Positions 1 through 7,849 of a stretch of 64,000 nucleotides of DNA are shown here, one piece after another. The translations under genes were made by a program, and so were the position numbers. The DNA lies in NCBI GenBank assembly GCA_013289855.1, contig JABCZD010000007.1, positions 186,001 through 250,000 on the forward strand, written 5' to 3'. Numbering within the stretch: the first letter of the stretch is position 1; the number at the start of each line of letters is the position of its first letter. The notes under the pieces are model-generated. The model was not told the DNA's origin, did not search any database, and worked only from the letters and a program-made list of their open reading frames with translations. This DNA comes from Acidobacteriota bacterium. Its GTDB lineage: Bacteria > Acidobacteriota > Terriglobia > Acidiferrales > UBA7541.

Positions 1-304
1 GCAGCACGGCGGGAGTCGGCGTGCCGCACTCGGGACAGCACAACCATTGAATGGAAGAAACCGAGCGGGGGCCCTCGCACTTCGGACAAAAGACTTCGAT
101 GGGTACTTCTTCAATGAAAAGTTGCGAGCCTTCGAGCGGCGTGGCGTGGCAAGCCATTTCGTAGGAAGAAAGCAGGGCTTCCTTCACCACACCCGATAAA
201 AGTCCGAGGCGCAGATGCACGGCCTGGACTTGTACGCCGCCGCGGCTTTCGGCTTCTTCTTGCGCCATTTCGACGATACTTATGGCGATGGAAAGTTCAT
301 GCAT
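1..304 (-). CDS. hypA: HypA, hydrogenase nickel-insertion protein (3' end cut by window)
   Basis: HypA binds nickel and zinc and, with HypB, delivers Ni to the large subunit of [NiFe] hydrogenases in the cytoplasm. The reading frame starts MHELSIAISIVEMAQEEA, the classical HypA start; His2 is the known Ni ligand. Later it shows a CPKCEG and a CPECG pair, the structural zinc site. About 101 residues are visible of the usual 113 or so, the end lying left of the window. It is the last visible gene of the hydrogenase maturation run, about 50 bp after hypF. hypB is not in the window and may lie further left. Confidence 0.93.
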   Translation of the reverse strand, partial: MHELSIAISIVEMAQEEAESRGGVQVQAVHLRLGLLSGVVKEALLSSYEMACHATPLEGSQLFIEEVPIEVFCPKCEGPRSVSSIQWLCCPECGTPTPAVL

Positions 305-355
305 CCGCAAGCCTCACGAAATTGCAACGGCCAATTCCAACAATTCGTCAAAACA

Positions 356-2665
356 CTATGTTACGTAAGCCAGCCACGCGGCATCTGTTTCTTCGGTTGC
401 CGCTGATCGAGAAGGATGTGCGAAAGCGGCTAGTGCGGCCTGGCCGAGGCTGATGCCTCCATCGTTCGTCGGAACGATGTGGTTGGTCCAAATGCTCAAG
501 CGCTCGGGCTGCAAGAGATTTTTAACGTCGCGCATGAGTAGTTCGTTCTGAAAAACGCCGCCGGAAAGAACGACCGTATCAATCCCATGCGCGCGAGACA
601 AAGCAGCGACGGCGTCGCGCAGACCTGCGGCGATGCCGCGCTGAAAGGCCCGGGCGATTTCACATGCGTCTCGGCCACGCTGACGGTCACAAATGACTGC
701 TTTGAGTAGCGGTCGAAAATCCAATTCGTTTGCGATGAACGGGAACGGATATGCATCGTTCGCCGGCGTTTGACTGGCCAGGTGTTCAAGCCACATCGCG
801 GCTTGGCCTTCAAACGTAATTTCGCGCGTGAAACCGAGAAGCGCCGCGGCTGCGTCGAAGAGCCGACCCATGGAAGTTGTGGCGAACGAGCGGACCTTGG
901 TGTTTACGAGCTTCAATGCATCGCGATAGCGCGAAGAAAACGCAAAGGGAAGAGCGGTGAAATCCGGGACGTCGCTTAACTGAGAAAGAAAACCAGCTGC
1001 GGCCTGCACGGGGAATGAGGCCGCAGCGTCGCCGCCTGGGAGCGTTGATGAACGCAGATGCCCTACGCGTATAAATCCTTCACGGATACTGCCAACAAAG
1101 ATTTCACCACCCCAGATCGTGCCGTCATCGCCGTAACCGGTGCCATCGAAACTGACTCCGAGGACGCGCTGATCCCACGCGCCGCGCTCCGCCAGCGCGG
1201 AAGCGATGTGCGCGCGATGATGCTGCACGGCAACTTTTTCCGATGCGGCGAGCCCGGCGGCGTGGATGCTCGAAAGATATTGCGGATGTGCGTCGTGAAC
1301 GACGAGCAATTCGCTGGCGTCAATTTCGTACATCGCGAGAAGGTCCTGGATGGTTTCGCGAAAGGCGCAAAAAGATTGATAGTGATCGAGGTCACCAATG
1401 TGCTGGCTCACGAACGCTTGGCCGTCGACTACCAGAGTGACCGAATTCTTAAGATCAGCGCCTACAGCGAGGATGGGGCGGCTGACGGGAAGTCTTGCTG
1501 CGGCGCTTGGTGCGTAGCCTCGTGCGCGGCGAAGAATGGCCGAACCGAAAACGCCGGCGCGGACAACGGAATCGTCGACGCGGCGAGCTATCGGACGTTC
1601 GCCAATCAGAAACGCGTCGGCGATGCCGGAGAGCTGTTGCAATGCGTCTGCGTCCCGGTAGGCGATCGGCTCGCTCGAGCGATTCGCGCTGGTCATCACC
1701 AGAATTTCGGGCGCGCTGGCGTTAAAAAGCAGGGCGTGCAGCGGCGTGTAAGGCAGCATGACGCCGAGCTCGCCATTTTCCGGAGCGACCCCGGGCAAGT
1801 GTAATTTTGCCGGGGCCAGGACGATTGGCCGAGCGATCGAAGTCAATAATGCCTCGGCCTCGGAAGTTAGGTCGACGAGGCTACGTGCTACCACGATATT
1901 TTTCGCCATCAAGGCGAATGGTTTTTCTTTGCGGAATTTTCTGACGCGCATGGCACTGATGGCAGCGGCATTTTGTGCGTCGCAAACAAGATGGTAACCG
2001 CCGAGACCCTTTACCGCGATGATCTTGCCGGCTAGAAGATAGTCTACCGCCTTGCGAACAGCGGCTGAATCTCCGCGCGTCGATTCGTCGCCGCCTTGAA
2101 AGAAATAATGTGGTCCACAGGCGGGGCAAGCTACCGGTTGCGCGTGAAACCGGCGATTAGCGGGATCGGCATACTCCTCGGCGCAGAAATTATCCAGCGG
2201 CCAATCTGCCATGGTGGTGTTCGGACGGTCGTATGGGAGGCTTCGGATGACGCTGTAGCGAGGCCCGCAATTCGTACAGTTGATATACGGGTAGCGGTGA
2301 CGCTGGTCTTGCGGATCGAAAAGCTCTTGCAAACATTTCTCGCAAACCGGGAGGTCGGGCGAGATACGTACGGTGGGTTGCTGTTCGGCGGTGCTTTCGC
2401 GAATCGTGAAGTCCGCGAATCCAGTTGTTTCCGCACTAGCTACTACGATTTCGGTGATGACCGCCGCTGGCGGCGGGTGGTCCTTCATCTCCTCAAGGAA
2501 GGTTTGAAGTTGTTCCTTTGTTCCTTCGAGATGAATCTGCACTCCGTGCTCCGCGTTTAAAACCCAGCCGCGCAGATCATGCGCGCGCGCAAGACGATAC
2601 ACGAAAGGGCGGAAGCCGACGCCTTGCACCACTCCTTGGACCGCAATGGAATACGCCTTCGGCAT
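356..2665 (-). CDS. hypF: HypF, carbamoyltransferase for hydrogenase cyanide ligands
   Basis: HypF makes carbamoyl-AMP from carbamoyl phosphate and transfers the carbamoyl group to the C-terminal Cys of HypE, the source of the active-site CN ligands. The 769-residue product has the expected order: acylphosphatase domain (VQGVVQGVGFRPFVYRLA near the N-terminus), two zinc-finger pairs (CEKC, CTNC, then ACPACG), a YrdC-like domain, and a Kae1-like domain with HHRAH and LSGGVFQNELL. I chose the ATG at 2665 because the product then begins MPKAYSIAVQG, as in the family. A longer in-frame start would overlap the upstream gene, which stops 5 bp before this ATG. Length is normal for HypF. Confidence 0.95.
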   Translation of the reverse strand: MPKAYSIAVQGVVQGVGFRPFVYRLARAHDLRGWVLNAEHGVQIHLEGTKEQLQTFLEEMKDHPPPAAVITEIVVASAETTGFADFTIRESTAEQQPTVRISPDLPVCEKCLQELFDPQDQRHRYPYINCTNCGPRYSVIRSLPYDRPNTTMADWPLDNFCAEEYADPANRRFHAQPVACPACGPHYFFQGGDESTRGDSAAVRKAVDYLLAGKIIAVKGLGGYHLVCDAQNAAAISAMRVRKFRKEKPFALMAKNIVVARSLVDLTSEAEALLTSIARPIVLAPAKLHLPGVAPENGELGVMLPYTPLHALLFNASAPEILVMTSANRSSEPIAYRDADALQQLSGIADAFLIGERPIARRVDDSVVRAGVFGSAILRRARGYAPSAAARLPVSRPILAVGADLKNSVTLVVDGQAFVSQHIGDLDHYQSFCAFRETIQDLLAMYEIDASELLVVHDAHPQYLSSIHAAGLAASEKVAVQHHRAHIASALAERGAWDQRVLGVSFDGTGYGDDGTIWGGEIFVGSIREGFIRVGHLRSSTLPGGDAAASFPVQAAAGFLSQLSDVPDFTALPFAFSSRYRDALKLVNTKVRSFATTSMGRLFDAAAALLGFTREITFEGQAAMWLEHLASQTPANDAYPFPFIANELDFRPLLKAVICDRQRGRDACEIARAFQRGIAAGLRDAVAALSRAHGIDTVVLSGGVFQNELLMRDVKNLLQPERLSIWTNHIVPTNDGGISLGQAALAAFAHPSRSAATEETDAAWLAYVT

Positions 2666-2670
2666 GACTC

Positions 2671-2907
2671 TTATTTTGCGTTTACTACGCAACCCCGGCC
2701 CTGCCATCCGACCTGAATCACTTTGCCGTCTTCGACGAGCAGAGGTACGGTAAACGGCGGCTGCGTCAATCGGTGCAGGCGTTCGCGAGCTGTCGCGTCG
2801 AAATCGATGTCGTATTCAATGAACTCGCGATTCTTCCATTCGAGCCACTCGCGCATCTCGCTGGTGTAGGGGCAGCTTGTGGTTCCGTAGAGTTCGAGAT
2901 TAGGCAT
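2671..2907 (-). CDS. UXX-star family glutaredoxin-like protein (Cys form)
   Basis: This 78-residue protein has a thioredoxin/glutaredoxin fold signature: YGTTSCPYTSEMREWLEW near the N-terminus, a cis-Pro segment (FTVPLLVEDG) and a C-terminal VGWQGRGC. From memory this matches the small UXX-star (seleno)protein family, in which some members have selenocysteine at the first active-site position. Here the residue is a plain Cys codon. A strong GGAGG lies 8 nt before the ATG. It sits between hypE and hypF, 5 bp upstream of hypF, so a redox role in hydrogenase maturation is a reasonable inference. The substrate is unknown. A general glutaredoxin is the alternative. Confidence 0.75.
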   Translation of the reverse strand: MPNLELYGTTSCPYTSEMREWLEWKNREFIEYDIDFDATARERLHRLTQPPFTVPLLVEDGKVIQVGWQGRGCVVNAK

Positions 2908-2941
2908 GGACCAAACCTCCAGCGCTTCAAAAGATCGAGGC

Positions 2942-3982
2942 TCAACAAATCCGCGGCAAAGGATCGCCGACCAACATGTCCACCATGCGAGTGCCGCCGT
3001 AGAGCGTGGTCACCAGGACGGCGCTTTCGGGTTGTTCGCGAACCTCACCAATCACAGTGGCGGCTTCGCCGCCGGTGGTGGAACGAAGGGCTTGCAACGC
3101 CGCATCCGCCTGGTCGGCAGCGACGACGGCAAGGAACTGCCCTTCGTTGGCGATGTGCAAGGGATCGAGGCCTAGCAATTCACAGGCGCCACGCACCGAG
3201 TCGCGCACAGGAATTTTTTCTTCGAAAAGAACAATGCCTAGGCCGCAGTCTCTCGCCAATTCGTTTAACGAAGTGGCGACGCCACCGCGCGTGGGGTCGC
3301 GCATCCAGCGCACGCCCGCGCCAGCTTCGCGAACGATCGCTTGGACGAGCGGCAACACCGAGCGCGTATCGGAGTGCAGCTCGGCTTCCAGGTCAAGATC
3401 ACCGCGCGCAAGCAAGATGGTAATGCCATGGTCTCCAATCGGGCCGGACAGCAAAACTTTGTCGCCGGGGCGCACCGAGCGCGGCGAAATTGCAACGCCG
3501 GAAAGCAAGCGGCCGATGCCCGTGGTAGTGATGTACATACCGTCGGCGTGGCCGTGTTCCACAACTTTGGTATCGCCGCCGGCGATAAGCACGCCGGCGT
3601 TTTCCGCCGCGCGTCCCATGGCGCGCACTTCGGCTTCGAGGACATCGGTGGGTAATCCGGCTTCGAGAATGAAGGTGACGACAATGGCTTCCGCTTTCGC
3701 GCCAGAGACTGCAAGGTCGTTTACCGTGCCATTGATGGCCAGTTCGCCGATGGAGCCGCCGGGAAAACGCAGCGGCTTGACGACAAAACTGTCGGTGGTC
3801 ATGGCGATGCGGGTACCGTTGATTTGAATGTGCGCAGCGTCGGCAAGCGGTCCAGCGGAGGAGCCATAAAGAAGCGGCGCGAACAATCCTTCAACGAGTC
3901 GACGACTGGCTTTGCCGCCGGCGCCATGCGCCATTTCGATCTGGGCTTCGCGAAACTTGATCTTGTGAGCAGTGGTGGCCAT
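2942..3982 (-). CDS. hypE: HypE, carbamoyl dehydratase in hydrogenase maturation
   Basis: HypE dehydrates the carbamoyl group placed on its C-terminal cysteine by HypF to a thiocyanate, which is passed to the HypCD scaffold iron. The 346-residue protein has the PurM-like signature AHGAGGKASRRLVE at the N-terminus, a DPTRGGVATSLNELA segment in the ATP-binding region, and ends in PRIC, the required terminal Cys. It follows hypD by 28 bp and precedes the UXX-star gene by about 34 bp. All expected features are intact. Confidence 0.96.
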   Translation of the reverse strand: MATTAHKIKFREAQIEMAHGAGGKASRRLVEGLFAPLLYGSSAGPLADAAHIQINGTRIAMTTDSFVVKPLRFPGGSIGELAINGTVNDLAVSGAKAEAIVVTFILEAGLPTDVLEAEVRAMGRAAENAGVLIAGGDTKVVEHGHADGMYITTTGIGRLLSGVAISPRSVRPGDKVLLSGPIGDHGITILLARGDLDLEAELHSDTRSVLPLVQAIVREAGAGVRWMRDPTRGGVATSLNELARDCGLGIVLFEEKIPVRDSVRGACELLGLDPLHIANEGQFLAVVAADQADAALQALRSTTGGEAATVIGEVREQPESAVLVTTLYGGTRMVDMLVGDPLPRIC

Positions 3983-4010
3983 GTTGTATTCGTGGCTCGC
4001 CTTTTGTAAA

Positions 4011-5150
4011 TCAATGCGCCGCCGCGCGGTACGCGGCGCTTGAAATCGTAACCGGTTTGAGATGCCCGTAATTATAGTGGGCCGCGCAGGAACCTTCGGA
4101 GGAAACCATCAAGGCTCCGACGGGTTGCTCGGGAGTGCACTCGCGTCCGAATAGCCGGCATTGCGCTGGCTTGAGGACGCCGCGCAAAACTTCGCCGCAT
4201 TGCGCGGCTTTGGGATCCGTCACGCGCACTCCAGGCACGGTGAAGCGCTGCTCGGCATCCCATTGCGCATAGCTCGCGCGCAATTTGTAGGCAGATTGCG
4301 GAATAAATCCGAGGCCGCGCCATTCAAACTCCGAACGCAGTTCGAACACTTCCTCCATGGCCCGTAGCGCCGCGCGATTCCCTTCCCAGGCAACCACGCG
4401 TTTGTACTGATTCTCGACTTTGGCCTCGCCGGCGTTCAATTGCCGCAGCAGCATCACCATCGATTGCAGAATGTCCAACGGTTCGAAGCCGGAGACGACG
4501 ACGGGCTTGCCGGCTTCCTCGGCGATCCACAGGTACGGCTGGCAGCCGATTACCGTGGAAACGTGCCCAGGCCCAACGAAACCATCGAGCACCATATCCG
4601 GCGCATCGATGATGGCGCGCAGCGCGGGAGTGATCACGATATGGTTACAGAATACGGAGAAATTTTTCAGGCTTTCGGCTTTAGCGCGTATCAGCGTGAG
4701 GGCCGTGGACGGCGCGGTGGTTTCGAATCCGATGGCGAAAAACATTACATGTTTTTCGGGATTATTGCGCGCCAGTTTGAGGGCGTCCGCAGGAGAGTAA
4801 ACGATGCGCACATCCATGCCACGCGCTTTGTATTCGAGCGGGCTGCCGTGCGTGCCGGGGACGCGCATCATGTCGCCGAATGCGGCGAAGATGAAATTCG
4901 GTTCGGCGGCAAGAGAAAGCCCGTCATCGATTCGGCCCATGGGAAGTACGCAGACCGGGCAACCGGGGCCGTGTATCAGTTCAACATTGTCAGGCAGCAG
5001 ATCCTTCAGTCCGAACCGATAGATCGCGTGGGTGTGGCCGCCGCAAACTTCCATGATGCGGTAATGGCGATTCGGATCGGCGAGGCGGCGAATCTCTTCA
5101 CCAGCCTTGGAGATAAGTTCGGGTGCGCGAAATTCATCTACAAATTTCAT
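4011..5150 (-). CDS. hypD: HypD, iron-sulfur scaffold for Fe(CN)2CO assembly
   Basis: HypD carries a [4Fe-4S] cluster and, with HypC, holds the Fe(CN)2CO unit before it enters the hydrogenase large subunit. The protein shows MEVCGGHTHAIYRFG and GPGCPVCVLP, both family hallmarks with catalytic and cluster cysteines, then GHVSTVIG and a Cys-rich C-terminal region. I used the ATG at 5150 (MKFVDEFR), giving 379 residues, the usual length. The frame remains open upstream, but that part runs through hypC and is not HypD-like. The start overlaps the hypC stop by 4 bp (ATGA), implying translational coupling. Confidence 0.96.
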   Translation of the reverse strand: MKFVDEFRAPELISKAGEEIRRLADPNRHYRIMEVCGGHTHAIYRFGLKDLLPDNVELIHGPGCPVCVLPMGRIDDGLSLAAEPNFIFAAFGDMMRVPGTHGSPLEYKARGMDVRIVYSPADALKLARNNPEKHVMFFAIGFETTAPSTALTLIRAKAESLKNFSVFCNHIVITPALRAIIDAPDMVLDGFVGPGHVSTVIGCQPYLWIAEEAGKPVVVSGFEPLDILQSMVMLLRQLNAGEAKVENQYKRVVAWEGNRAALRAMEEVFELRSEFEWRGLGFIPQSAYKLRASYAQWDAEQRFTVPGVRVTDPKAAQCGEVLRGVLKPAQCRLFGRECTPEQPVGALMVSSEGSCAAHYNYGHLKPVTISSAAYRAAAH

Positions 5151-5455
5151 TGCTTCCACCTCCGCGAAGAGGGATCCGGAATGTCGTAATCCAAGCCGTA
5201 CCCGCGCACCTCTTCCATCGCGGCGTCGACCTCGCCCAGCATGTTCAGCGTGCGCATTTGATCCGCGGCATCGGCCTCGCTGATCTTGCTCATGGCAAAA
5301 CCCACGTGAATCAGCACCCAATCGCCGGGAACCGGCGGGGCATCCTGCAATAGACCCAAGTCGACTTTGCGGCGCACACCCACAACGTCAACCAACGCTT
5401 GACTGGCGTTCAGCGAATCCAACGCGATGATTTTTCCCGGTATTGCTAAACACAC
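5147..5455 (-). CDS. hypC: HypC, hydrogenase assembly chaperone
   Basis: HypC is a small OB-fold chaperone that carries iron between HypD and the hydrogenase large subunit through its N-terminal Cys. With a GTG start at 5455 the protein reads (M)CLAIPGKIIALD, the diagnostic HypC start in which Cys2 is the ligand. The ORF stays open 75 nt upstream but those codons do not look like HypC. It is 102 residues, slightly long for the family, with an acidic tail ending DPSSRRWKQ. It overlaps hypD by 4 bp. Confidence 0.93.
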   Translation of the reverse strand: MCLAIPGKIIALDSLNASQALVDVVGVRRKVDLGLLQDAPPVPGDWVLIHVGFAMSKISEADAADQMRTLNMLGEVDAAMEEVRGYGLDYDIPDPSSRRWKQ

Positions 5456-5507
5456 GGTGTCGCTCCCCTTGGCACGATCTTGCCGTAGCGGTCTGCTCGC
5501 TTGCGAA

Positions 5508-6089
5508 TCATTCCTGCGGCCTGGCCACAAATTCGAATTTGAACATCAACTCATCCTTCAACCGCAAAGCACCGCCGGCGAACGAAAAAGGTTTGATGTT
5601 GTAGTCCGACTGCCGCAAAGAGAACTCTCCGGAAATGCGCAACATCGTTCCCATATCCGTCACACGAACTTCTATCGATTGCCCCTGCGTGGCGCCGTGG
5701 AACGAAAGATCCCCGGCGATGCGCGCCAGCAGCAAATCATTGCTAAGTTTCTGGATGGCAATGTCCTTGCTTTCATATACCGCCTCGGGAAACCGTTGCA
5801 CTTCCAGAACATCTTGATACATGGTCTGCTCGATTTTTTTTCGGTCGTCGCTCTTCATCTCGTCGAGAATCTCGAGGTCCGCGGTCCGCAAGCTCACACG
5901 AAGATGCGCTTTTTCATAAGTTGCTGGGACGAATTGGACCTCTCCCGCGAAATCACGAATGCCGATGATCGGATTGTGGCCAAACGACGAGAGCAGTCCG
6001 GTGGCAAAGGTCTGCACGGTGAACCGGCTGGCGGTCTTGTCGATAAGAAATTTCACGGGCTCTAGTCCTCGTTGGGTTGCTGTTTGCAT
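5508..6089 (-). CDS. YceI-like protein, cytoplasmic, first of two
   Basis: YceI-family proteins form an eight-stranded lipocalin-like barrel that binds polyisoprenoids such as quinones. The 193-residue product has the pattern: an FTVQTFATGLLSSFGH segment, then IRDFAGEVQF, a FHGATQGQ loop and the closing LRLKDELMFKFEF strand. Unlike typical YceI proteins it has no signal peptide; the sequence starts MQTATQRGL and goes straight into the first strand, so it should stay in the cytoplasm. It lies 52 bp before hypC and 18 bp after a paralogue. Binding of a quinone or isoprenoid for the hydrogenase is inference. Confidence 0.85.
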   Translation of the reverse strand: MQTATQRGLEPVKFLIDKTASRFTVQTFATGLLSSFGHNPIIGIRDFAGEVQFVPATYEKAHLRVSLRTADLEILDEMKSDDRKKIEQTMYQDVLEVQRFPEAVYESKDIAIQKLSNDLLLARIAGDLSFHGATQGQSIEVRVTDMGTMLRISGEFSLRQSDYNIKPFSFAGGALRLKDELMFKFEFVARPQE

Positions 6090-6107
6090 ATCCAGAAGCC
6101 CTCGTCG

Positions 6108-6680
6108 TCAATTCTGCCGGCGCCCGATTATGAAATAAGAAAATTTCAGCTCATCCTTGAGCTTCAGGGTGCCCCCGGCGACGGAAGCAATCCTTAGCCC
6201 GTAATCCGATTGCATCAGCGTGAAAGAACCCTGTGCGCGTAGGGTGTCTTCTCCCGCCACGACCTGCGCATCCAGGCCCATGCCTCGCGTGGCCCCGTGC
6301 AGCGTCAGATCTCCGGCAATATTTACGCGATACATGTTCTCGCCGGTTTTTGTGGCGCTGACGCGCGAACTTTTGAATTCGACCGTGGGATAAAAATTCT
6401 TCTCCAGGACTTCATCAAACATGACGCGCTCGATTTCACGGCGGTCGGACTTGCTGACTTCATCCATGATCTCCAGCGACGCCACGTTGATGGTCATGCG
6501 CAGCGATGCATTCTGCAGGTTCCCCGGAACGTAGGCGGCGGCTCCAGCAATATCCCGAATCGCAAACTTGGGGCTGTGCGCCACCACCGCCACAATTCCT
6601 GAAGCTAAGGCCTGAACCGTAAACAGGCTAGCTCTCGAATCGATAACAAAATGAACTACACCAGCGTCTGCTTGAGGCAT
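6108..6680 (-). CDS. YceI-like protein, cytoplasmic, second of two
   Basis: This is a 190-residue paralogue of the neighbouring YceI gene. Both share the same order of segments: FTVQALASGIVAVVAH, IRDIAGAAAY, LHGATRGMG and LKLKDELKFSYF. No signal peptide is present (starts MPQADAGVVHFVID). A GGAGG lies about 6 nt before the ATG. The two copies are diverged at most positions, so the duplication is not recent. The position inside a group 1h hydrogenase operon, before the hyp genes, suggests a hydrogenase-related job. Nothing in the sequence tells the ligand. Confidence 0.85.
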   Translation of the reverse strand: MPQADAGVVHFVIDSRASLFTVQALASGIVAVVAHSPKFAIRDIAGAAAYVPGNLQNASLRMTINVASLEIMDEVSKSDRREIERVMFDEVLEKNFYPTVEFKSSRVSATKTGENMYRVNIAGDLTLHGATRGMGLDAQVVAGEDTLRAQGSFTLMQSDYGLRIASVAGGTLKLKDELKFSYFIIGRRQN

Positions 6681-6770
6681 CGCCGTCCTCCGCCGTGGGG
6701 TAAACGCAGGACCAATCCTAGTGTAACGAAGGGGTCACGTCACGCTAGTGTTAGCGAACATTATGCGCCA

Positions 6771-6986
6771 CTACATCGCTCGCAAACGGAAATAGCGTTC
6801 GATGTCCGGCAAGGCGGCGCTGGCCAGGTTGCCGACCCCCATGTTTCCGAGGTACCGGCGCACGGTCGGATTCGAAAGCACCAGTCCGGCGCCAAAAATA
6901 ACCAACGCGACGCCACCGAGCATATACAACGTTTCTTTATCCGCCCCGTTTGATTCTTCTGTGCGATTCACGATTTCGACAGCCAT
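6771..6986 (-). CDS. Small single-helix membrane protein of the hydrogenase operon
   Basis: This 71-residue protein has one clear hydrophobic segment (LYMLGGVALVIFGAGLVLS, about residues 20-38), followed by a basic/aromatic tail ending LPDIERYFRLRAM. AAGGAG lies 6 nt before the ATG and the gene is 11 bp from the maturation protease gene. Its tail resembles, from memory, the small proteins called DUF6893 found in actinobacterial hydrogenase operons; that assignment is tentative. A role as membrane anchor or small subunit of the hydrogenase is possible but not shown. Confidence 0.7.
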   Translation of the reverse strand: MAVEIVNRTEESNGADKETLYMLGGVALVIFGAGLVLSNPTVRRYLGNMGVGNLASAALPDIERYFRLRAM

Positions 6987-6997
6987 GGGCTTCTCCT

Positions 6998-7849
6998 TTA
7001 AACGGTAAAACTTTTAGTTAATTTCTTTGCAGGCAATTCGCCCGCAAGAATTCGCTTCACTAGCAAATCGATGAGCTTTACGGCTTCGTCAATCGCGGCA
7101 GTCACGGAATCACTCAAGCCAATCTGCCCCTCTTCAGGGCCGAGCGTCTCCGGCACGCAACCAAGAACCAGCACTTTCTTCAACTGTCCGCCCATGTTTG
7201 AGGCCATGCGCAGCACATTCATCGGATTCATTCCGTGCGGCTCAATCAGTCCCTGCTCCCTTGTTCCGGAATTCAACTCTTTCAAGTCTGGCTCGACAAT
7301 AAAGAGCGTACCCGGCGGCCCGTCGCCTGAGCACGCGTCCACCAGAATGGTGGTTTCGTAGCCCTCCATGAGCGCGTACGCAAGGTCAAAACCACGGATC
7401 CCAAAATCCGTCACCCGGACGCCTGACGGAAACGATCGACCGGCTAACCGGTTCGCTACCTCAACACCAAAACCATCGTCCGCAAGAAAGATATTTCCGA
7501 TCCCGGCGATGAGTATTCTTTTCGTTAGCTCGACGCGAGGTTCTTCGTTTTCGTTAACAGGTTCCACCTCGTTCGGTGCGAAGAAAAAACGATGGCCGGG
7601 CTGGCGCATTAAGCCGATGTCCCTGCCAGGATCGTCTTCCACAACCACACAAACATGCAGCTGCCCTTCGTAGTCCTGCTCAATCGATTCGACGGCGGCG
7701 ATCTTGCCCGCAAGCGCCAGATCGAAGACATCGCCGCCCGCTCGCGGACGCAGCCGGACGCGATCACCTCGCCGGATTTGAGTGCCCTGAATCTCCAGCG
7801 ACTCCACCGGACTCTTGTCTTCCAAAAGCTGCCATTCCCATTCGTTCAT
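6998..7849 (-). CDS. Hydrogenase maturation endopeptidase with extra N-terminal domain
   Basis: HyaD/HybD-type proteases cut the C-terminal tail off the large subunit once nickel is inserted. Residues 110-283 are the protease: RILIAGIGNIFLADDGFGVE with the first metal ligand (Asp in the DDG, as in HycI), LVDACSGDG with the second, and EPHGMNP with the His ligand. Residues 1-105 are not part of the usual 150-190 residue protease; they look beta-rich (RRGDRVRLRPRAGGD, HRFFFAPNEVEPV), perhaps an SH3-like barrel. The start overlaps the stop of the preceding gene by 4 bp. Its likely substrate is the large subunit encoded 3 kb upstream. Confidence 0.88.
   Translation of the reverse strand: MNEWEWQLLEDKSPVESLEIQGTQIRRGDRVRLRPRAGGDVFDLALAGKIAAVESIEQDYEGQLHVCVVVEDDPGRDIGLMRQPGHRFFFAPNEVEPVNENEEPRVELTKRILIAGIGNIFLADDGFGVEVANRLAGRSFPSGVRVTDFGIRGFDLAYALMEGYETTILVDACSGDGPPGTLFIVEPDLKELNSGTREQGLIEPHGMNPMNVLRMASNMGGQLKKVLVLGCVPETLGPEEGQIGLSDSVTAAIDEAVKLIDLLVKRILAGELPAKKLTKSFTV

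Noticed and set aside
2671..2907. Selenocysteine (in-frame TGA) in the UXX-star gene
   Set aside because: The active-site position is an ordinary Cys codon and the frame has no internal stop.
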